Of a stretch of DNA of 64,000 bases, positions 29,398 to 39,800 are shown piece after piece; position 1 is the stretch's first letter; each line of letters begins with the position of its first letter. Source of the stretch: Toxoplasma gondii ME49. Taxonomy: Eukaryota; Apicomplexa; Conoidasida; Eucoccidiorida; Sarcocystidae. The translations under genes were made by a program, and so were the position numbers. The notes beneath the pieces were generated by a model, which worked only from the letters and a program-made list of their open reading frames with translations, had not been told where the DNA came from and did no database searches. Location: the NCBI RefSeq assembly GCF_000006565.2, contig NC_031475.1, positions 2,464,190 through 2,528,189 on the forward strand, given 5' to 3'.

Positions 29398-30898
29398 TGA
29401 GTACCGTTCCAGGTGTAGGACCTGAATTTGACACTGTGGGTAACTGACAGAAACCACATCCACACTGTGACCGCTTCTTGAAACGCAGCTGGTTCTGCAA
29501 GCATTGCCCAGGACTCGCGGGAAGGCTGGGGAGCGAGATCAACGAACCTCGGCTTCGGCAGACAGCGAAACCGAACCGCGGCAAACGAGAATGAGATACA
29601 AGATTGAAAAAAGGTCGATAGAAACGACCGAGAAAGGCCATTTCGTTGGTGTGTGTCTCCTCTCTCATCTCCAGGAACCGTGTTGGACGCACGGGATCGA
29701 CAGACGCGTTCCTTTAAGAAAATGCAAGACTCTCCCGCCAAGCTGTTAAGAGATCGCAACATGGAAACAATCCTCGCCTCGTCGCAACCCAGAGCACTGT
29801 ACACCTACAGCGTTTCACTGCTACCACAGATACATATACATATATATTTTAAATACTCACATTTATATATATATATATATATGTAGTCTGGACCACTGTT
29901 CTGTAGGTACGAAGGCACAGCTACCAGATACGAGATTAGCACAGCTCGCTGTCTCAGTTCACTAACATGATGTTTACCTCTCTCTCTCTCGCTTTCTTTC
30001 TTTCTCTCTCTATATATATATATGCTTGTGTTCGAAAACGGGGGAGAATTCAACCGAATCTGAAGCATCGGTTTTCTTGTTTTCTTGAGTGAAGGCGAGG
30101 CGGACAGGAGCTGTCATAAATTCACTTCGAGTGCTTTCCACAAGTGAGGGTGCCTCTGCGGAATGTGAGGACGACCCACAAAGAGCGAAGAGATGCACCA
30201 GTTTTATCTGAATCTCAATTCGTTTTTTATATTTCAACTGTTCACATGTCTCAGTTGATGACACAGCACTGCGTTAAGTATGCCGAAGAAGTCCGCCAAG
30301 TCGCGAAGTCGCTCCGGCCTTCGCTGGACCGACCCCCAGGGTTCTATGGAGCGGCAGGGTGTCTATACACCGAAAGATGAGTCAAGCCGTCAGTGCGTTG
30401 GCGGCGGCCGTGGGCGCTGGAGCAGTATTTAACTGGAGACCCAACGCAGAGAAGAGTAGAGAGAAGACGAAGCAAAGAGAAGGACAGACAGACATGAGAA
30501 GACAGGAGAGAAGCATACCGCGAAAACAGAGAAGAGAAGAGAGAGAAGATAACGACAAAGCAGCAGGAGAAAAGAAACGGAGAAGCGCGAGAGAAGAAAA
30601 ACTCCAATCCAGTGAACGCATCACAAACGCATTTCCACCCCAGTGTCCGTTAAAAGCTGCGGCACAGTCGCATGTCTGAATCGCCCTTCGAGGGCCCACA
30701 TCCCCCTCCTTTCGGATTTGCTCGCAGTGCTAAAATAATCCCTGATCCACTGAACAGCCGCTAACGTTGCGTTCGCTCTCCGTTGTTCTCCGTGGATTTT
30801 GTTCCTTCGTTTCCTGACTGCTTCGTCTCCTCGCTTCCCCTCTCGAGCGTCTCCTTCGCCATCCTGTATCGAGTCGTTCCGGCGCCACGACCCGCTCT
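29398..30898. other. Convergent 3' region with microsatellites, no gene seen
   Basis: Lies between the stop codons of the NSUN5 gene (plus) and the large TPR gene (minus), so it contains both 3' UTRs. TA-rich runs are at 29829-29883 and 29977-30024, the second preceded by CT repeats. Open frames on both strands here are short and purine- or pyrimidine-biased; I assign none. Confidence 0.5.
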
Positions 30899-33800
30899 TC
30901 ACCCCAAGAGCGAAGGCCCTGTCAGGACGCTCGTTTCCACCAAACCGGCGTTCATCATCGGGGCGTTGAAGTAGAGGCGCATAGCTCGTTCAAAAGCTCT
31001 GGAGGCTTTGTCAAACTGGCCCAGCGCCTGCAGACATTTCCCGTAAAGATACGCTGCGAGGGCCTCCTGGAGAAAGTCCGTGTCTCCGTCCAGATACATG
31101 GTTTGAGTGTCGAGGTCGACGAGGCCTTCCAACAGGGGCAGGCAGCTCCCCAGGGCCCGCTGTCTGTACAGGAGCCGAGCCTCGAGGAGCTGCGCCGGGC
31201 GCGAGTGCGGGTGCATGCACCGGAAGCCGCGAACTCTCTCCAACAGGTTGTTTAAACACCTGGGGCTCGCGGCGGGGGGCAGTCCTGTGGGGCCCACCTC
31301 ACAGGGGTGTCTCCAAGGCCCGGCAGGAGACAGGCCCGCGCCGGTCGCCAGCGCCGCGGCGGCTGCAGCGGTGAGACCCGCGAAGGAGACACTTTCGCCA
31401 GGGGCGCCGGGGTGCTCCGCCCAACAGGTGTCTCCTTTGTCACCTGGGCTCTGTGGGGTGCAGGGCCTTGGCATTCCTGAGCCCCAGAGCCCCTCGTCCC
31501 AGCACGAGGTGGCCCGGACGATGCCCCCCTCGGCCTCGTGAGTCTTGTGGAGAGTCCAGCGAAATCCCGACAGACGAAGCGAAGGAAGTTTCTCGTGACC
31601 TGTGAAAACCTTTGACGCTTTTCTCAAAATGCCATCGAACGAGGAGCTGCAAGAGTGAGGGTCAGAGTGATGCCGACGCTCGCTGGCGTCCACGACGTCG
31701 GCTTGTAGATGGGAGAGAGTGGAGGTAGGTGGCGAACTCCGTGTCGCGGCCGGAGGCGCGAAGGCACCCTGGAGCGGAGGACAGGCTTGAGCCTCCGCCT
31801 CCGCCCTCATACTCTCTTCTTCTTCGGCGCAGAAATAGTCCGCATACAGCCGGAGAAACTCGAGCTTCACTCCAAGAAACTCTCCTGCCGACCATCCTTC
31901 GGCTGCGGCCCGTGACACTGGGCTCGCGTTCGAAACCACTGCGGCATGGAGGCCGTGCTTCGGGGCTGCTGACAGACAACTGTCTCTCGAAGTCCCGCGA
32001 GGGCCCATGGACCCCAACGAGCCTGTCTCCGGAGTGTCTCCGCGCCCAGCCAAGTGTTCCGACGAGGCCGACCAGGCATGCAACTGTGACGCGCGATCCA
32101 GGAGTTCCTCTGCGGCTGCTGGGCCTAAGACCCCACACCGCTGGCACACGACGTCACTGTGTCCCTGCCCGAGGCCGTCGGCTTCATGGCGATAAGGCGA
32201 AGCGTCTCCTCGCCAGCTCGAGGCGCTCCCGGTTCGGCGGCGCCCCGCGCGCTTCGTGGAGAACGCCACACTTGAGTGGCGTCTGCGTCGCGGACTCGAG
32301 TGTTCGTCTCTTCTCTTGCTGCTCTTGCGTTCTGCGCCTCCTCTCCGGCGCGGCCCTCCAGGGGAGCGCGCTCGGGGACTCCCAGTGTTGGGCTGCACGA
32401 CCGGCGTCGCAGCGACCCCGCGGAGACAGTGGAGAAAGAGCTCCGCAATTTGGAGAGCCGCTCGAACGCAGGCGGACGCTGCCCCGAGGTGACAAAGCAG
32501 TTCGACCAGGGCCATCCATCCTGCAGTCTCTCTTTCGATGTGTTTCGCGTCCATCACGCCTCCGAGGCCAAGGGAACTCTTCCTTCCTCCCGGGTGTCTC
32601 CACGTTGCAGCTCCCTGGCCGCCAGACACGGGCGGTGTGAGCCCCGAGTAGAGCGGACTGCCCTGATCAGTCAGTGAGGCAGTGGCGCCAGGGTGGGCCT
32701 CTGTCTTCCGACGCACCGTTGCTGGCGTCCCCCCCTCGAGCTTCCTCGCCGCTTCGTAGAACGCGAACTCGCCTGTGCAGTCGTGGAGCAAACATGCGGT
32801 TCCGAAGGTAGATGAGATGGCGACTCGGATGTCTCCTGAGTCGGCAGGAGGGACGGCCTCCCACAGTGTCTCCACCTCCCTCAGACCCTGACCTGCTGCG
32901 GCTCCGTCGCCAGAAGCGGCCGCACAAGCCACGGAAGAAAGCGAGTTGTCGCGGCCAACGAATCGCCGATGCCTCGCGTCGCATCCAGAGCAAGGAGAAG
33001 AACAACGGAGGGCAGAGCGCATCTGCGACATCTCTGGAGGTCGGGCACCGGCGCCGCAGCGAGGCCCGACAGAGAGGCATGGAGAGGAGGAAGCGCGCTG
33101 GTGCTCAGTGGCGAGTTCGGCGCTCAGGCGCTGCAGTGCATGCATGGCGCAGGGAAGCAAGTGGACATGGCGAGAGGCATGGCAGCTGAAGCAGCAGGGT
33201 GTCCCCGCTGCGGAGGTGAGGCTGCTCCTGTGGATGTCTCGTCGTACAGCGGAGAAAAAGGCCGCCATGTCGCATACAGTCGCTTCAACAGAGAAGAGCC
33301 GCGAACCCCAGAAGGCCTGAAAGGACGGCGAACGACGCGTTCTCTCATGTGAACGCTGCATTTCCAAAAGCGACGACGAAACAGGGAACGCCGACAGAGA
33401 AGAAGATGAGAGACGCGAGTGACTCCACCTGCCGGGCTCTGACAGTCTCTCAAATCCAGAGCCTCTGTCGCGTTGCTGGGCGCCGGCGGTGGGAAGCACA
33501 CGCGCATGCGCCAACGGCGGAGAATGCGCCAATCCAGAGCTGTCTCCAAGCGCGCTGCTTCCACTTTCGGGGGTGCTGGCCGGGGCGCATGCATGCGAAA
33601 AAAGCCCACCGAGGCTGTTCGAATAAGAAGGAAGAAAAGGCCGCGCACACCCGTCGTCGGTGTCCAGACTGAGGGCCGCATGTCGCCGCTCCTCAGCTAG
33701 CCAGAACAACTCGTAACTGGTGTAGGCACCATCGGAGACGCCAGCGAGGGAAGCAGCCCCATAGGTGTGGCGGCCGCCTGGGACCGTCTGCCCTTCAAAA

Positions 33801-36800
33801 GGTTCGTTCTTCCCCTCACTCCTCGCGACTCGTCTGTCTCCGTTCACGACGGACGAGGAGTTGTTCCAAGACCCGCAGTCAGCATCAAAAGCCCCGTGAG
33901 GCTCCTCAGATCCTACCGCCCAAGTCCGTCGTGTGGGCCCCCCGGAGACGCTCGAGACACCTGAGGTTCCACCCGCGGCCTCGTCGCAGGCGTTATGAAC
34001 GCATGGATTGACTGTCTCCCGTGCTCGCCTTCTTCCCGGAGAGAGAGGAGGACGGAGGCTGTTGAAAGGGTCAGACGGCGGAGGATCGGCATCCCAAAGG
34101 GCGCTTCCGAGACACTCGCCGAAGCTGAAGAGACGAAACGAAGGCGAGTGTCGTGCCTGAGTCCACGTCTTGGCGATGACTAAAGAGAGACTTGTGGGGT
34201 GCTCCTCGAGGGCGCTGCTCAAGACGGAGAGAAACGGGACGATTCCGGAATCGACGGAGAGACCCTGCGTGACGGCAGAGACAGCTGAGGCCCCTGAGTT
34301 TTTGAGGAGACAGGCGTCGAGCACTGGTGCGGCTGGAAAGCGAGACCAAGGACTCGCCACCCCGATACCGCACACACTGTCGCCTGAGGCGCGGTTGATG
34401 TCTCCAACTCTGTCGGCTGCGGCACCCGCCCTGTGCGGCACAGTCCCAGACCTCCCGCGCGTCTCTTGCTGTCTCTGGCCTTCGAGCCCATAACCGGGCT
34501 CCGAGGGTGTCTCCGCGGCGCTCACTGTGCTCTGAGTTTCATGGGAAGGCGGCAGGACGGGGAGGCGCCCCGAGTGGCACCAGGCGAGCATGAGCCAGGC
34601 GCGGGTGTCTCTGCGGTCGAGAAGGAGGGCCTTTCTAGAAAATTCGGCGCATGCTGGCAGGTCAAATGCATGCATTGCAGTAGAGGCGAGCAGCGCCCAG
34701 ACCCGGGAGTCGACGGCTCCGCCCCAGAGCCGCAGGGCAGAGGCCCCACACCGGAAGGCCCGACTGACGAGATTGGGGTACGTGGCAATCTCCGCTTTTC
34801 TCTCGTCTCCGAAGCGAAACTCAAGAAAGCCGCTGCTTTCCTTCTTGTTAGCGGCAGAGGCCGGGGATGTGGCGGTCGCCTTGTCTCCGCCGCCCGCGCG
34901 GCCCGCATGGGCGGCCGTCAGGCCCGCCTCGGTTCCCCGCGCGCGCTCTGGAGCCCCAGAGGTCTCCTTTTCAACCACCAGCTGCGAGACACTGTTCGCC
35001 GAAGAGGAGCACGGCAGCGGCTCGGCAGGCAGCAGACTCGGCGGCACGTCGAAGAGACGAGTCTGGCGAGCCTGCAGAAGAGCGGCTTGCCCCAAAAGAA
35101 GAAGAAGATTAACAGTTGCTGCCTCGTCTCTTTCAAACGAAGAAGGGGGACGAAGCGATCGAAAGGGACGACATCTCACAATGGGGCTTCTCTGGGGTCG
35201 ACTTACGCAAAGATCGGAAGCCTTCGAGTTCGTGCGCTCTCTTCCTCCATTCCGTCTATCTCCCCCTGAGTTTCTCTCAGATTCGTTTCTTTTCTCTTCT
35301 TTTTCCACTTGCTCGCTGGCCCCGGGCACCAAATCAGGCAGCAACCGCTCTCCAGGGGTCTCCTTCGCCTCCGCCCGAGGCGCCTGTTCAACCGGCATAA
35401 CTAGAGCGTCTCCTCGACTTTCGGCTTCTTTCTCTTTGACTCGAGCTCTCTGCCTCGACGCGACTTCTGAAAGTGCCTCGGCCAAGACAAGCCCTGCCGT
35501 GACCGGTCGCTGAAGATAGGCGAGCAACAGGGTCGCTTTTACCGAGGCAACGAAGCCTAAGGAGAAACATCCCGAGTTGCCTGCTCCGAATAGCTCCTCA
35601 CAGGCCTCTCCGTCTATAAGCCGAACACCGTCCGCGTCCTCGAAGGATCGCAACGTCGACTTGCTTCGCTCCTGTAGCTGTTCGAAGGCCGCCAGAGACA
35701 GCTGGAAGTTCCCCTGGAGAAACTGCGTGAGGGCAAGACGCTCGAGAAGCCGCTGCATCAGATTCTCGTTGAATTTCGACGACAGCGACAACAAGGCTGT
35801 CTGCTCTAACAGGGAAGCTAGCTGCGGGAGTGCCACGCCGATTCCAGGGGCCCCGGCTGAGTCGCCACCCCTGGCGCCCCTGCCGCCGCCAGGCACCCCA
35901 CATTTCACGATGCATGCGCGGCTCCAGGGCTCGCCGGTCGCCTCCGAAGGCGTGCCCCTCGAGGAGACTGCCTCCTTCGGGCCTGTCCAGCGCAGCGCAA
36001 GGACGCGCTCGCCGCTCTGGAAAGAATAAGCAGCGTAGGGGAGAAGGTGCAGTGCAGTCAGCTCACTTGTTTCCAGGAGGAAGGCCAGGAGACTGTTGAT
36101 AACTGCCGACCCCACACGAGTCCCTCCGCCCCACACGAGGGCCTTTTCCTCTTCTGCTCGTTCGCCGTTCTCATCGTCGGCCTCGTCCCCGTCTCCATCG
36201 ACCCCCGTGTTCCCCCATTGTCCGTCCGCCGGGGCGACTGCTCTCCCGGCTAGCGCAGCCGTTCGTTCCGTTCCGTCTAGGATCTCTGTCTCTTTGTCAC
36301 CGTGGTTCTCGCCTTCCCTTCGCTGGCCCGGCGTGCGACGCCCTGTCCCTCCCCATCCTTCTCTTCTCGCGGATTCCGCAGTGGCTTCGAGTGCCCGGGC
36401 AGCCCGCCTGGAAGCCTCCGCAAGAGGGCTCGACGGCTTCGGAGACAGGAGACGGCAGGCCGCGCCCCGCTCCCTCGCCCCACCTCGGCATGTCTCCGGG
36501 GCGGTCGTTTCGGGGCCTCGGTCCTCAGGGACTGGTGAGGCGTCTGCAAGAGCTCGCAGACCCGCCGCTTGAAGCTTCGCTCCGCGGTATGGCCCAGGGG
36601 CCTTTCCCTCTAGCCAGCGGAGGTCGCGAACCACCGTTGAGGCGTAAAGTTTCAGCGGGTCTTCGAGTCCGTCCCCAGGGCGACAGCAGCAGAGGGCGAG
36701 GAGACTGGCGAGGCGGCTGCGCTTGAAGGGGCATGGGCGGTAGCTTTCAAATTCCTTTAGTTGCTGCAGATGGAGAGAGAACACGAACCGCGCGTCGAGC

Positions 36801-39800
36801 GCGCATGAGGGCAAAAAGGCGAGAAGAGATCCGCCGAAATGCAGCCTCCGCGCAGCCTCCTCACACACTCCACCTACCGCAAACAGAGTCCGCTTGCCCG
36901 CAGACTGGGCCCTGTGGGTGCCTGTCCCCTCTCGGCCGACAGGGCCTATATCCCCCGCCAGGGCCGTGGGATCCGCAAGCATGCAGGATAGGGCCGGGAT
37001 TTCTTCGCCGGCGTCTGCAAGGCTCAAGGCGCCCCACAAAACGTTTGGGCTCTCATCGCCCCCTGGCTCAGTCCCGGGGCCTCCTCTCTCGGTGCCCCCA
37101 TCCTGCGCCTCCCAGGAGGCCTGCGGCGACGCGCGCGGCGAAGGGCCCTCGTGGGGTGGCGACGCGAGTCTGCCCATGTGCTGACTCAGGTCACAGCGGG
37201 CTTTTCGGGTATCTCCGTTCTCGTCTGCTTCTTTCGTCTCTTCCGGCAATCCCAGCAATGAGGTCTTGATGGTCTTTGTGAGGGCCCTTCGGATCGACGC
37301 GTAGACAGACTCACGGCCTCCAGAGCCTGCAGTCGAGGCCGCGCGGCGCACGGCTTTCCCGACCCACCTACCGTCGAGCGCGTCAGTTGGCCCCCCGGCC
37401 TCCGGGGAGCGCCCTGCACTTGGGCCGCAAAACGAGGCACTTGAGAGCCTGGACCCTTCACCGCGGACCTCGGCGGCGAGTCCCTGCAACTCGCGCGCCG
37501 TCTGGGCCTCTTGATGGATCCTCCAGAGGGCCAGCCGGCGACTCAGAGGGCTTTGGGAACTGAGCGAGGCCTCTGGGCCCAGTACCAGGTCCTGGGCAGC
37601 GAGCCACACGCGACGGCGGATGGCTCCGAGACCTCTGAGGGTTCCCCTGTCGAAGGGGACGACGGGGTCGGCCAGCAGGCCCCGGAGGAAGCCGCCGTCT
37701 GCAGCATCTGTTCGCCACTGGTGGAGACTCCGCTCGACCGCGGCTACGGTCCAAAGGCTCGAGGCCACTGCCGTCGGGGCCTGACGAATCTCAGGGGCGC
37801 AGGCATGCACCTTCCCGTCCCCGCGGGGGGTCAGCGACGACGCGACTGAGAGAGCCTGCGAAGTGGGGACCGAGGGTCGGTTCGGCCCGGTGCAGACAGA
37901 CTCGCGGGCCTCCGACCCCGGGTGACCCTCGGGGTGCAGCGTGTCGTTTGTGCCGGAGACGCGAACAGGAGAGAGCCGGTGCCTCCTAGTCTCGTGCTGC
38001 GTTTGCTCACCTCCAAGAAAAACGTGACGAAACGAGAAGCCCCTGCGTAGAGCCGCAGACCCGGCTCGGCGGACAGCGGGCTCCTGGGACTCGCGGGGCT
38101 CCACGCGCGACAGCCACAGTCTGGAGCGGCATTGGGGTGCGCGGGCGCAGCAGGCCTCTGAGGCCAGGGGGCGAGACAGCCGGGAGTGACTGCACGCAAG
38201 GCTCTGGATATCCGCAAAATCAAGCACAGCGTCCAGGCGGCCCGAGGGTGACGAGAGGCGCCTGTGTCTCCGACGGTCCCAGAAAGACTCCAAGAACTCG
38301 GGAAGAAAGGCTAAAAAGAGACTTTCAAACGAGGGGTGAGGGGAAGAGCGCGGAACTCTGGGGACGTCCCAGCAACCCCGGACGAGAAGGTCGAAAGCAA
38401 CATCCGGCCCGTCTGTGGCCCCCGGGGACGGAGACCGCAGCCCGGCGAGCCAAAGAGTCTGGAGCCCAACTGCATGCGCGCGGGACTGCTGCGCCTGGAG
38501 CCGCAACAGGAGGCCCCCAGCCGCGACTGGAAGTTCCGGGAAGCGCCGCTTTGCCAGCAGGACACGGAGGGGACATGCGAGAAGAAGCAGAAGCTCGTAG
38601 AAGCCCCTAGCTATTGCGTGGAGACGCGTAAGGCTGCAGAGGAGCCCGACCGTTCCCAGGGCCTCGAGGACCAGAACCTGACGAGGCGCAGAGAGTCGCG
38701 CAAAGTTTCTGAAGAAGAAGAAGGGGGAAAAGAAGACGAAGGGAGTCGCGTCGCGTGTCGCGCATCCAGAAAGGCAGTCCGGGCGACGCCCAAGTTCCGA
38801 GAGGTCGGCCACCTGCAGTCCGGGGCCGTCAGGGTTCGAGCCGCGGAGACAGCATGCAGAGGCAAGGGGGCTGTCGCAACGGTCGCCTGGCATCTCCACA
38901 GGTGGAGGACTCGCGGAGAGAAATAGAGACAAAACGGGCTGAAGCGGATTAAGCAGAGCCGCGCGCGGTGTCCCGGCGCCTCCGAAAGGAGGGAGACACG
39001 TCCCAAGCAAGGCCCAGATCGCCGGCAAAGGCGCCGCGAGCAGAGCCTCGTGTAGAGCCCCGAAGGAGGCGACCCGAAGGAGCGTCTTCACCCATAAGAG
39101 CCAGACATCGAGTGGAGGAAAATGAGGGACGGGAGGACACAACGAAGAAGAGAACAATGCAGGCAGTGTGGAAGGTGCACTGCGCAGATGACGCGGTTGT
39201 CCCACCAACGAATTCGCCGTTTGAAAGAAAGGGATGAGAGAGAATGCGGGCATGTCGCAGGCTGTCTCCCTGGAAGCCTTGCGTATTCGCGCCTCGGCTT
39301 CCAAGCACCTAGAATGCGTTGTCAAATCTCTGCTGCATGCACTTCCATGTTGCGCATTTGCTGGCTCCACCCCCGCCCCATCCCCGCCGCACGCTGTCTG
39401 CCTCCGCCCCACACAGTCACCACCTTCCACGCCTGTCTCGGGGGCCTTTTTTCTGCGGGTCCAGAGGGCCCTGAGCGGCGGCGCGAGGCCTGCGAGGGCC
39501 TGACGGGTTGCGGCGAAACTCTGAATGCCTTCTTGGACCCCTCGTTCGAGGAATTCCTTCAGCAGCGCCTCGGCTTCGTCGAACTTCCCGAGGTGGAGAC
39601 AGGCGTCGACCTCGGCTTGAAAAAAACACAGAATCGCGTCGTGTCGAAGTCGAGCGAAGCGGCGAGTCTTTTTTTCGTTATCGTCCTTCTGCTTCGTGAC
39701 GAGCCAAACGAAGTCGTCGCCGGACTCGTCGTCTCCGTCTGCTTTGGGACTTCTTTCTCTTCTTGCATGCGCGCTGCGCAGAGAGGAGCGAATCTGTTGA

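Noticed and set aside
38336..38926. Plus-strand frames of 100-300 codons opposite the large TPR gene
   Set aside because: GC-rich antisense shadows; many overlap each other in different frames and none has splice partners.
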